This document shows, in pieces, positions 44,699-53,485 of a DNA stretch of 64,000 nt; within the stretch, counting starts at the first letter, position 1; each line of letters opens with the position of its first letter. The position numbers were made by a program, and so were the translations under genes. Below the pieces are notes generated by a model that was not told the origin of the DNA, did no database searches, and saw only the letters and a program-made list of their open reading frames with translations. Source of the stretch: Mycolicibacterium wolinskyi (GTDB lineage: Bacteria > Actinomycetota > Actinomycetes > Mycobacteriales > Mycobacteriaceae); assembly GCF_002101965.1 (NCBI RefSeq), contig NZ_LQQA01000029.1, positions 248,001-312,000 on the forward strand, read 5' to 3'.

Positions 44699-45589
44699 GT
44701 GGAGGTCCGCGAGCTGTTCTGGTTCCTGAAACTGGCCGAGACGGACCATGTGACCGATGCGGCAGCCCAACTGAACATCACGCAACCGACACTCTCGCGA
44801 GCGATCGCGCGCCTCGAGCGTCGTCTCGGTGTTCCGCTCTTCGATCGCAAGCAGAACCGGTTGCGGCTCAACAAGTACGGTGAGGTGTACCGCGCGCACG
44901 TGATCCGGGCCATTGCCGAACTAGATGGCGCTGAGGAGCGCATCGCCACCCTCATCGACCCGAGCAGCGGCACCGTGGCCGTCGGTTTTCTGCATTCATT
45001 CGGCGGCTGGCTCATCCCGACATTGCTTGCCGCGTATAAAGACGTGGCACCGGCGACGAGTTTCGAACTACGCGGTGCCGCAGCCGATGTCGTGATCGAT
45101 GAACTGCGTAACGGCCGCGTCGACGTGGCGTTCGTCAGCCCGGAACCAATTGCCGACGACCTGGCATGGGTGCCGATCGGTGAAGAAGACCTCTATCTGA
45201 TCGTGTCACGTGATCATCGCCTCGCCCGCCGCAAGACAGTCCGGCTGGACGATGTGAAGGACGAGGATTTCGTCGGGCTCACCCCGCAGTACGGGCTACG
45301 CCAGGTGACCGATCGAATCTGCGCTGACGCCGGCTTCACGCCGCACTGGGTGTTGGTGTGCACCGAGGTCAGCACCCTGCGTGCGCTGGTGGGCTCCGGG
45401 CTCGGTGTCGGCGTCGTCCCGTCCGCGCACGGGGCTCCCAGCGAGTCCGAAGCGACCGTGTTGCTCAAGATCCGGGACCAGAGGGCGACGCGACCCATCG
45501 GAATGGTCGTCGATGTCACCCGGGCACATGCTCCCGCGGTGCGGCGTTTCATCGACTTTGCCCGTGCGAAGCAAGATCCACAGTCATAA
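44699..45589 (+). CDS. LysR-family regulator B (right operon)
   Basis: 296 residues, GTG start just after a TATAAG box. HTH AAAQLNITQPTLSRAIARLE followed by RRLGVPLFDRKQNRLRLNKY, effector domain VGFLHSFGGWLIPTLLAAYK. Close paralogue of LysR A at 35943. Divergent from the CoA-transferase operon and preceded by the same operator candidate as LysR A, so both may answer to the same or a related acid or CoA ester. Confidence 0.88.
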   Translation: MEVRELFWFLKLAETDHVTDAAAQLNITQPTLSRAIARLERRLGVPLFDRKQNRLRLNKYGEVYRAHVIRAIAELDGAEERIATLIDPSSGTVAVGFLHSFGGWLIPTLLAAYKDVAPATSFELRGAAADVVIDELRNGRVDVAFVSPEPIADDLAWVPIGEEDLYLIVSRDHRLARRKTVRLDDVKDEDFVGLTPQYGLRQVTDRICADAGFTPHWVLVCTEVSTLRALVGSGLGVGVVPSAHGAPSESEATVLLKIRDQRATRPIGMVVDVTRAHAPAVRRFIDFARAKQDPQS

Positions 45590-46079
45590 CTGCAGCGGAT
45601 GCGGTGTCCTGAAAAGGAGGCACCTTTATCGCTCGCCGAGCTTCCTTCCCTGAGCCGCCGTGATGAGCAGCGAATTTGTCGCAGTTCCTTGCTGGATACC
45701 GGGGGCCACCTGTTTACAGCGATAGGCTTTGGATTTGCGGAAGGAACATGTAAAGAAGTTTGCAGAGATCGATACGCTGGTTGTTATCGAGGAAGCCGGC
45801 TGGACAGGGCACGTCGACGACTTGGACTTCCTGTGTGTCTATTCGGGTTGTGTGAGTCGACCGTTCACGATTGTTGCGGCGACGTCGGCACTGCGTGCGG
45901 CAAGAGGCAGGCTGGGAAGCTTGAGCGCCGCGTGTCCGCGCGGTCGTCGGGTTGATCTCGACCGCGTCGAACTGCTTACCGACAGTGAATCGGGTAGGTG
46001 TCGGCTGCTGCCCCCCAATAAGGCGGGGCGCGTTGACCGCCGTGGACGCCGGCATGCCACAGCTCGTTTGGGGTCAAAA
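45590..46079. other. Gap with no secure gene
   Basis: A frame from 45729 (EHVKKFAEIDTLVVIEEAGW, DDLDFLCVYSGC) looks protein-like for about 50 residues, then becomes arginine-rich. It could be a fragment; no family recognised. The right part merges into the IS30 relic. Confidence 0.35.
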
Positions 46080-46865
46080 CGCCGCGGCGCTGCAACTCAA
46101 GCCGAGTTCCTCCCATGGACTACTCGGCCAGCGTTGGGAGGCCGCAGCAGATCAGCCGCCATCTGCGTCGGCGTTTCCCGACGATCCATCGATGCGGTTG
46201 TACCATGAGAGTATTTATAGGGCTGTTTACCAACCGAATTCGCGGTTCCTGCGACCGTCGCGGCTAGCGCCGCACCGACGTTCACCGCTGCGCACCGGCC
46301 AAGACCATCGCCGCGCCCACCAGTGCCAGCGACCGCGGTTCCAACAGCCGATGCTGACCATTTACGACCGGCCCTTCCCGCCCTTCGACCGGTCAGAAGC
46401 CGGGCACCGGGGGGCGACCTCATCATCGGCGACAACCACCTGTCAGCGATCGCCACAATGGTCGAGCGCCAGACCCGGATGCTGCGACTGGTACACCTGC
46501 CGCACGCTGACTCCGACTCATTGCACGCGGCGTTAGTGGCCCGCATGCAGGATCTGCCGCCGGCGCTGATGCGGTCGATCACCTGGGATCAGGGCACCGA
46601 GATGGCCCGCCACCTCGCCACCGCTGAAAAGCTCGGCGCGCCGGTCTATTTCTGTGACTCCCGATCGCCCTGGCAACGCGGCAGCAATGAGAACACCAAC
46701 GGGCTGCTGCGCGACTATTTCCCCAAGGGCGTCACCCTCGCCAACTATTCGCTAGGGCACCTGATGGCAGTCGAGGACGACCGCATGGTCCTGCAAGACC
46801 GTTGTCCCGCCGACCTATTCGCGGCCCTGCTAGCCTCGCGGAATCCCTCGGTGTTGCGACGTTGA
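46080..46865 (+). pseudogene. IS30-family transposase remnant
   Basis: In sequence order: DDPSMRLYHESIYRAVYQPN (DNA-binding/core boundary), then GDLIIGDNHLSAIATMVERQ with the first catalytic Asp, SITWDQGTEMARHLATAEKL with the second, PWQRGSNENTNGLLRDYFPK with the Glu, and MVLQDRCPADLFAALLASRN at the end. The N-terminal region is in a different frame and badly decayed, and ELNNRPR is missing between VED and RMVL near 46780. Catalytic residues survive but the protein cannot be made intact. Confidence 0.75.
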
Positions 46866-47410
46866 CTGGAACCCAACCCGGAACTACCTGCTCACTTTTC
46901 GCCCGGAACCGACACGGCGAGCCACATGAAACGGATCTAGTTATGGAGTTCGGCAAGTCACAACGTACCGCCACGTAGGTGTCGAAATCGCCATCCAAAA
47001 ATGCAAAATCGGCCCGAAAAGTCGCTGCAGCGCAGGAAACGGTAGGGTCTAGAGGCTCAGGAGACGACACGAAGGATTGCAAACTGTACGTCTGGCGGAA
47101 CGAGCGTGACAGCCTGCGTGTTAGACCTGAAACGATGTCACGCATATTGTTTCGTGGACGACCGTCTGGTTTTCGGATCCGCCAGATCGATGGCAAGATT
47201 TATGCGCCAACTCCGTGGCAACGCGAGGAAAGATGTAGGTCGGGTGCCAGTCGTCCGCCATCGCGAGTGGCAACCTACAGCTCCTCCGAGGAACAACGCC
47301 GCCGTCAGTCAGCGCCACCCTGCCCGTCGTCCTCGTCGGGCGCTGCTGTCGTGCCGGGCGTCGGCTGATTGCCGCGCCGAGGCAGCTTGCCGCTGATCGA
47401 TAATCAGTGC
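46866..47410. other. Gap right of the IS30 remnant
   Basis: No supported gene. CGGATCCGCCAGATCGATGG near 47175 and TACAGCTCCTC near 47277 resemble words in the 14860-14990 gap, which may be ends of one lost element family. The promoter of the lipoprotein gene at 47411 should lie near the right edge. Confidence 0.35.
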
Positions 47411-48730
47411 GTGACTGGAACACTGCGATCGGGTCGTCTGCTCGCCTCGGTGGTGGCGCTCGTGCTGGCAGCCAGCGGATGCCAGGCGCGTGGCGAACCG
47501 GTCGGTCCAGCAACCCAGAGCGCTTCACCGCAGATTCACGGCCCGCTGATCGCCTACACCGTTCCGAGAACCACCCCGTGGTGGGATTCCGGGGAGGTGA
47601 GTTTCGTGCTGGCACAAGGCTCGACGCCCGTTGCGACCTGGAAGACACAGGTTGGCCCGTCGAGGTTCGTAGGTATGGGCGCACCGGGCTTCACCACCGA
47701 CGGAAAGTACGCGTACGCGCAGTACATCGACGAACAGGCCGGGCGGTACCCCTATGACGGTGCCGATATGCACGCCCGGCTGGTGTGGATAGATGTGGTG
47801 AGCGGTCAGACACATGAGGTGGACATCCCGGCCCAATCCCGCACCAATTCTCAACGACCGAGCCGACCCGGCACCCCCTATCCGTTACAGGGCAGCACGG
47901 TCGTATGGCAGGCCACGTCGTCATCGAAGGCTCCCGACGGGCAGGTGACGCTGATGCAGCTGGATCTGAGCCAGCCGGATCCGGCGCCGAGCATCTTGCG
48001 CACGGTCGAGTTGCCGCCGCGCAGTCCCGATCAACAAACAGTCCCGGCCGAACCCGGCGACTTCACCGGAAATGTGATCGGCGCCGGCCATGGACGTGTG
48101 GCTATCGTCAAGAAGTACGGAGACGACAGATTTACCCAGGCCGACCGCCTTTTCCTCGTCGACTCCGACGGCACCGTCCGCGCCGTTGCCCACCAACCCA
48201 CCCGGCAGTGGGTATCCGCGATCTTCAGTCCCGACGGAACCCGGCTCGCATTTGAGACCGGCAACACCGCCAGGCCCGACATCTGCGACCAACACCAAAT
48301 CACAGTGTTCGACACTGCGACGGGTCGCCAAGCTGCCGGATTTCCGCCGGGCCCTTTCGATGCGACTCCCAGGCCCTACTTCTACGGCAACCAGAGCGGC
48401 GCCGTTTGGTGGACGCCCGACGGGCAGCTGCGGGCCACCGCCAGCGCCGAGTTGTGCCCGACGAATCGGTCCGTGTCGACACGCGACGGCGGGGTGTGGG
48501 AGCTCAACGGCACGAGCTGGAAACAGATCGCCCCGGACGGAACCTACCGCGAGTACCCGCTTCCCCACGGGGACGCGGTGGTTATCACCCGAGCACCCCG
48601 GCCGCCCGACGATCAGCAGCGCAATCAATCACCCAGTATCACAAGCGTGTTCATACGCCGGGGCGGTCAACGCACCCACATCACAGACGTGGAAGCCACC
48701 TCCGTGGCTGTAGCTCCGACCCAGCTCTGA
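47411..48730 (+). CDS. Probable secreted lipoprotein with beta-propeller-like repeats
   Basis: 439 residues from GTG 47411. Signal peptide with lipobox LAASGC at about residue 24, then a soluble extracytoplasmic domain. Repeated strand-rich segments containing SPDGTRLAFETGN, WWTPDGQLRATA and TDGKYAYAQYID look like blades of a TolB/WD40-type propeller. No catalytic motif. Starts downstream of IS debris and stands alone; the next gene converges on it. Hypothetical function in the envelope. Confidence 0.75.
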   Translation: MTGTLRSGRLLASVVALVLAASGCQARGEPVGPATQSASPQIHGPLIAYTVPRTTPWWDSGEVSFVLAQGSTPVATWKTQVGPSRFVGMGAPGFTTDGKYAYAQYIDEQAGRYPYDGADMHARLVWIDVVSGQTHEVDIPAQSRTNSQRPSRPGTPYPLQGSTVVWQATSSSKAPDGQVTLMQLDLSQPDPAPSILRTVELPPRSPDQQTVPAEPGDFTGNVIGAGHGRVAIVKKYGDDRFTQADRLFLVDSDGTVRAVAHQPTRQWVSAIFSPDGTRLAFETGNTARPDICDQHQITVFDTATGRQAAGFPPGPFDATPRPYFYGNQSGAVWWTPDGQLRATASAELCPTNRSVSTRDGGVWELNGTSWKQIAPDGTYREYPLPHGDAVVITRAPRPPDDQQRNQSPSITSVFIRRGGQRTHITDVEATSVAVAPTQL

Positions 48731-48804
48731 CAGCACGCTGAGCTCGTGGCTCGACTCGATGCGTGGCACCCCAAATACACGGTGAGTGACGAGCGCTCGT
48801 TCGT

Positions 48805-50028
48805 TCACGGGTTGATGGTCGGTTCGCCGACCTGCCGACCCCAGACGTATTCGGTCAGCATCGGTTGTCCGAGTTCGAGGTGGTTGTAAGGTGCGATCGA
48901 AGCGCCGGTATCCATGACCAGGTACGGCATCGGCCAAAGGTCACGAGTGATCGATTGCCAGCATCCTGGTCGGCCTTCCGGCCCTCCTTTGGCGTTGACC
49001 CGAGGCAAGTTATCCGGATACACATAGGGGTTGCCCACGCCGACCAGCAGTGAGTTGGTTTGGCCCGAATAGCCGTTGCCGCCGAGCATGTCGCCCAGTT
49101 TCGGCGCGGCGTCATGGTAGTTGCGGATGGTGCAGTACAGGGCCGGGCTGTGGCGGTCGAATGTCGCGCTGACCGGCAGCAGGTCCTGGTTGCCGCGGAC
49201 CAGGTAGGGGCCGCTGCGCTCGAAAATGTCGCCACCGGTGTTGCCGAAGCCGACCGCGGCGACCAGCGCCTGGTCCAGGTTGCCGCGCTGCTGGTTGACG
49301 GTGCGGGCGGTTGTGACGGCGTTGGTCAGGCCGTCGAACAGATCGGGGGCCGCGTTGGCGTAGACCTCGCCGAGATCGGCCAAACCGGCGATGTCACGAC
49401 GGCTCTGCGACATCCGCGGGTTGAGGTCGGTCAGGATGTCGTTGCCGTTGACGATGGACTGGCCGAACTTGTCACCCAGCCCGTCGAGGGCCTGCGCGGT
49501 GGCGGTCAGGGTTTCGTTGAGCTTGATCGGATCGATCTGCTGTGAAATCGCGGTGATGGCCTCGAACAGCGTGTTGAACTCCGTCGTTACGCCTTGGGCG
49601 TGAATCGGTGTCCCGGGCGTCAACCGTTGCGGCGACGGGTTATCCGGCGACAGGAACGAGACGTACTTGTTGCCGAACACCGTGGTGGCCTTCAGTTCAG
49701 CGGTTACGTTCTCCGGGATCAGTTTCAGGTACTTGGGTTTGATGTCCAGGGTCAGCTTGGCGTGCAGCTTACCGTCGACCTCTGCCGCGTTCACGGCGGT
49801 GAGCCGGCCGATTGGCACCCCGTTGAACGCCACTTTGGACCCGGGGTCCATTGCGAGGCCTGCCCTACCGGAGTAGACAACCAGTTCGACGTTGTCGGCG
49901 AACGCACCACGGAACTGCATCCACACCAGTGCGAGGACCAGTGCAACAACAAGACATAGAGCGAAGCCGGCCAGCTTGTAGGGAGGCGTGTTTGACGCAC
50001 TACCGATGTTTCGGGATTTTCGCATCAT
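48805..50028 (-). CDS. Orphan MceA-type MCE-family protein
   Basis: 407 residues. N-terminal membrane anchor (KLAGFALCLVVALVLALVWM, residues 16-35) followed by the MCE/MlaD domain (VELVVYSGRAGLAMDPGSKV, then FNGVPIGRLTAV) and the long helical segment of mycobacterial Mce proteins (TEFNTLFEAITAISQQIDP onward), ending in a periplasmic tail. Closest in layout to MceA. Mce proteins work with YrbE permeases and MceB-F in lipid import, but none of these genes is next to it. ATG 50028 preferred over an upstream GTG at 50046. Confidence 0.87.
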   Translation of the reverse strand: MMRKSRNIGSASNTPPYKLAGFALCLVVALVLALVWMQFRGAFADNVELVVYSGRAGLAMDPGSKVAFNGVPIGRLTAVNAAEVDGKLHAKLTLDIKPKYLKLIPENVTAELKATTVFGNKYVSFLSPDNPSPQRLTPGTPIHAQGVTTEFNTLFEAITAISQQIDPIKLNETLTATAQALDGLGDKFGQSIVNGNDILTDLNPRMSQSRRDIAGLADLGEVYANAAPDLFDGLTNAVTTARTVNQQRGNLDQALVAAVGFGNTGGDIFERSGPYLVRGNQDLLPVSATFDRHSPALYCTIRNYHDAAPKLGDMLGGNGYSGQTNSLLVGVGNPYVYPDNLPRVNAKGGPEGRPGCWQSITRDLWPMPYLVMDTGASIAPYNHLELGQPMLTEYVWGRQVGEPTINP

Positions 50029-50513
50029 GCTGCATCCTTTGAACACGCTCGTGCCGCCGCCTCAGGTAGGTCCAGGCACCAGGCATTGGCGTTGCCAGCG
50101 CTCTCGGTGCTCGTGTTTTCTGCGTTGCCGCAGCAGCTCTCGATGGCATGGCGCAAACGAGAAGTTGAACGCCTTGCCTTGAAGGGACGGTTGTTATCGG
50201 CGGGTGCGCCGGGGGTCCCGGCTGCCGTGATGTAGTAGGGCTACTCGAGGCGCGCGTAGCTGCTCATGCTTGTTCCGAAGCCGAAGAGGTAGTAGTTCGA
50301 AGCTGTTGATCGTCATCGTGTTCCGTCTCGGGGGAAGCACCCGTGGGCCACGTCGGCATCCGCTCGAACGTCTCGGACTTCTTCAGGCCGACCACTAATG
50401 CTAACGTCGAGATCTGCTTAGCAGCGGTCTGTTCCACAGTGCCGGATCCTGTTTCCATTCATAGCGGTCGCGAGGATGGCAGTGCACTGCGAGTGCCGAT
50501 GTGTCCTGTCGAT
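50029..50513. other. Gap with no recognisable gene
   Basis: No frame looks like YrbE, another Mce protein or transposase. It separates the Mce gene from the catabolic island. Confidence 0.4.
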
Positions 50514-51113
50514 TCACAACGTCCGGCTTGCTTCGAGAATATCGATCGGGCCGATATCGGGACGCTTTCGGAGTTCGGCTTCGGGTACGCCGTCGCGAAA
50601 CATGCTCACGAATTCGTCGGGATCGAATTCAACGCCGATCGGGTTCTTTGGAAACTCAGCCGCCAAGAATTCGTTGACGTCGTCATTCGTGGCGAAGTTG
50701 TCAACCTGCAGCTCGATCTGGTTGTTGTCCGGATCGCGGTAGTAGAAAGAGATCGTAGGTCCGTGATTGATCGACCAATATGGCTTCACCGAAGCGGCTT
50801 TCAACCTTTCGTAGGTGTCGACGAGGTCGCCCAGACTGTCGTACGCGAAGGCGATGTGGTCGACACCGATTGCCATCGGGGGGCGGTCCGCCAACATAGG
50901 AGCGTTGACGACCGCGATTCGGTGGTGTTCGTCGTCGTAGGTGAGAAAGCAAATCTTCCCCGACGCGTCGAATTGCACGCGCGCGCCTAACACGAGCTTG
51001 TACCACGCGACTACAGCGTCGTACTGAGTCGTCCTGAGGACGACGTGGGCGAGGCGTGCCGGACTAGCTACGACGGCGGGCTCGCCGGCGCCGGGCGTTA
51101 CGTGTTGTTCCAT
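50514..51113 (-). CDS. VOC-family (extradiol dioxygenase-like) protein 1
   Basis: 199 residues of the vicinal-oxygen-chelate fold. Metal ligands typical of Fe(II) extradiol enzymes are in place: His in RLAHVVLRT (about residue 22), His in MAIGVDHIAF (about 86) and Glu in NNQIELQVDN (about 134), with YYRDPDNN before the last. A C-terminal extension (FPKNPIGVEFDPDEFVSMF) is also present in the homologue at 56986. Probably cleaves or rearranges an aromatic or related intermediate. Divergent from the acyl-CoA synthetase across four TetR operator copies. Confidence 0.85.
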   Translation of the reverse strand: MEQHVTPGAGEPAVVASPARLAHVVLRTTQYDAVVAWYKLVLGARVQFDASGKICFLTYDDEHHRIAVVNAPMLADRPPMAIGVDHIAFAYDSLGDLVDTYERLKAASVKPYWSINHGPTISFYYRDPDNNQIELQVDNFATNDDVNEFLAAEFPKNPIGVEFDPDEFVSMFRDGVPEAELRKRPDIGPIDILEASRTL

Positions 51114-51251
51114 TGTGGCCCCACTCCTGGTCCTTGACCTTTACCGACCGTGCCGATGAACGATCGTGGTAGTTGATCTCTTGACTCGCTTGGTCTGCCG
51201 GCGAACGTAGACAGCAGACGGCTCTGATCAGTTAGGGCATCGACGAACCCA

Positions 51252-51290
51252 ACAACAGCTGTTGTGAGATATAAGCACAACAATTGTTGT
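51252..51290. promoter_or_regulatory. TetR operators 1 and 2
   Basis: ACAACAGCTGTTGT (51252-51265) and ACAACAATTGTTGT (51277-51290), perfect 14-bp palindromes, centre to centre 25 bp apart, upstream of the VOC 1 gene. Confidence 0.85.
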
Positions 51291-51377
51291 CAAGGCAAGG
51301 CTCCTTTCGGGAAGGGCTTGAGCCTCGGGGGCGGTGTTCACTCGGGCTGGTTCGCCGCCTGGTGAAGGCTTGCAAAA

Positions 51378-51418
51378 ACAACAGGTGTTGTGATTGTGTT
51401 GAACAACACGCGTTGTTC
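51378..51418. promoter_or_regulatory. TetR operators 3 and 4
   Basis: ACAACAGGTGTTGT (51378-51391) and GAACAACACGCGTTGTTC (51401-51418; one mismatched pair), again centred 25 bp apart, upstream of the acyl-CoA synthetase start. Confidence 0.85.
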
Positions 51419-51455
51419 CGGTGTCGATGTCCCGGTCAGGTAAAGGAGCCCAGCG

Positions 51456-53426
51456 ATGTCCAAGACTGCCGGCAGTGCCGAGAGTCGCGGGATGGCAACC
51501 ACGTCGGTCGACACGTCTGCGGTTGAGGAAAGCAAGTTGTGGCCAAGGTATGCAAGCCCCGACGACCTCGCCGATATCGAGGCCGTTCCGTTTACCGAGC
51601 GGGGTCTGCCTGATTCGACTTACTCGCTTCTGGTGCGGGCTGCCGCGCTCTGGCCGCATCGGAATGCACTGACGGTCATTCCTGATGCCGGCCGGTGGCG
51701 CGATCCCCTGCAGTGCAGCTACTCTCTGCTACTCAGTGAAGTGCACAGATACGCCAATCTCTTGCACTCGGTGGGCATCCGACGCGACGATGCGGTGGCG
51801 CTGATCGCGCCTAACTGCGCTGAACTGATCCCCGCAACACTTGCCGCTCAGGTGGCCGGAATCGCGGCACCGATCAACGGGGGTTTGTCCCGGACTCACA
51901 TCAAGGAGCTCCTACGTCGGTCGGGTGCTCGCGTTCTCATTGTGGCTGGTCCTGACTTGTCCGATTCGACGTGGCAGCTCGCCAGCGGGCTCGCCAGCGA
52001 CGGCTTGCTGGATACCGTGCTGGTACTACGGCACACTCGGAGCAACTTTGGGGGCGACTCGATGCCCGTCATCGACGACGTACGCTTCGGATATCTGCAT
52101 GAGCTTGCAGAAGAGCAGGATCCGTCCGCATTCGTCGGGGAACCGCCCGTGGGGGCGGATCTGGCTGCTTTGATTCACACCGGTGGAACCACCGGTGTCC
52201 CAAAGTTGGCGGCTCAACGGCATTCAGCTCAAGTCGCGAACGCGTGGATGATCGCGGCGGCTCCGCTCTTTGGCGAATACGCGACCTTGTTCTCTGCGTT
52301 GCCGCTCTTCCATGTGAACGCGCTTGTGGTCAGCGTTCTCGCGCCAATGTTCAAGGGGCACACCGTAGTATGGGCGGGGCCACTCGGTTACCGGGACCCG
52401 TTGCTGTACCCAGTATTTTGGAAGCTTGTCGAGCGGTACCAGATCTCTCTGATGAGCGCGGTTCCAACGGTATACGCGGCACTCGCCGAACACCCGGTCA
52501 ACGCCGATATCAGCTCCCTTCGCCATGGAATCGTCGGGGCATCGCCACTGCCTCGCGCCGTCCGGCAGCGGTTCGAGCGCGGCATCGGGGTTACCTTGGT
52601 GGAAGGCTACGGGCTTACCGAAGCAACATGCGCCAGTGCGCTCAGCTTTCCCCGAATGCTCCGGGAAGGTTCGGTCGGACAGCGGTTTCCGTACCAGAAC
52701 GCCAAGATCGTTGGGATCGATGAAGACGGTCGTTGGCATGATTTGCCGACTGGCGCAATGGGGGTGTTGGCGCTCAGCGGACCAACGCTGTTCGCGGGAT
52801 ACGTGACGGGCCAGGATGATACGGGTGCTCATCAGCTCGACGGCCTGAACACTGTCATCGACGGATGGCTCAACACCGGTGACCTGGCACATCTTGACGC
52901 TGAGGGATTCATCTATCTCCATGGCCGGGCGAAGGACCTGATCATTCGCGGCGGACACAACATCGACCCCGCCGTTATCGAGGAAGCCTTGATGACCTGC
53001 CCGGGGGTCACCGCAGCTGCCGCAGTCGGCCGACCCGACGCCCATGCCGGCGAGGTTCCGGTCGCCTACGTCACGTTGGCGGCGGGGGAGTCCATCACCG
53101 AAGACGACATATTGGCATGGGCGGCCGGCCGGGTCCCAGAACCAGTTGCCATACCAAAGTCTGTGACGGTACTGGAGGCGCTTCCTCTCACCGCCGTTGG
53201 CAAACCTTATAAGCCCGCGCTGAGGGCTGATGCCGTCCGACAGGTACTCGTCGATGCACTCGTGGGCATACCTGGTGTCGAGTCCGTCGCCACCACCGTC
53301 GACGAAGGCGCGATCCACTCGGTCATCGAGTTGAGCGAGGCTGCCGACGAGACAAAAGTAGCTGAGATCCTCGATCGATACCCGTTGCAGTGGAGAGTAA
53401 TTCGTACTGCCGAGCGGCTGGCGTGA
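51456..53426 (+). CDS. Acyl-CoA synthetase (AMP-forming, FadD-like)
   Basis: 656 residues of the ANL adenylating superfamily; activates a carboxylic acid to acyl-AMP then acyl-CoA. ALIHTGGTTGVPKLAAQRH (AMP/ATP loop, about residue 235), GYGLTEATCAS (about 389), GWLNTGDLAHLDAEGFIYLH (about 470) and GRAKDLIIRGGHNIDPAVIE (hinge), with the catalytic Lys in TAVGKPYKPAL. AAGGAG precedes the ATG. The ~60-residue C-terminal extension after the Lys is longer than usual. Heads an operon with an FAD hydroxylase and alpha/beta hydrolase; under operators 1-4. Confidence 0.9.
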   Translation: MSKTAGSAESRGMATTSVDTSAVEESKLWPRYASPDDLADIEAVPFTERGLPDSTYSLLVRAAALWPHRNALTVIPDAGRWRDPLQCSYSLLLSEVHRYANLLHSVGIRRDDAVALIAPNCAELIPATLAAQVAGIAAPINGGLSRTHIKELLRRSGARVLIVAGPDLSDSTWQLASGLASDGLLDTVLVLRHTRSNFGGDSMPVIDDVRFGYLHELAEEQDPSAFVGEPPVGADLAALIHTGGTTGVPKLAAQRHSAQVANAWMIAAAPLFGEYATLFSALPLFHVNALVVSVLAPMFKGHTVVWAGPLGYRDPLLYPVFWKLVERYQISLMSAVPTVYAALAEHPVNADISSLRHGIVGASPLPRAVRQRFERGIGVTLVEGYGLTEATCASALSFPRMLREGSVGQRFPYQNAKIVGIDEDGRWHDLPTGAMGVLALSGPTLFAGYVTGQDDTGAHQLDGLNTVIDGWLNTGDLAHLDAEGFIYLHGRAKDLIIRGGHNIDPAVIEEALMTCPGVTAAAAVGRPDAHAGEVPVAYVTLAAGESITEDDILAWAAGRVPEPVAIPKSVTVLEALPLTAVGKPYKPALRADAVRQVLVDALVGIPGVESVATTVDEGAIHSVIELSEAADETKVAEILDRYPLQWRVIRTAERLA

Positions 53427-53485
53427 CTCATGACGGAATTCCACCCCTAGAAACGACTCAGCACGTTGCAGCGAAAGGTACATCT

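Noticed and set aside
52224..53483. 419-codon open frame antisense to the acyl-CoA synthetase
   Set aside because: It is the mirror of a gene with clear AMP-binding motifs. The antisense translation has arbitrary composition and no motif. High-GC DNA commonly gives such open antisense frames.
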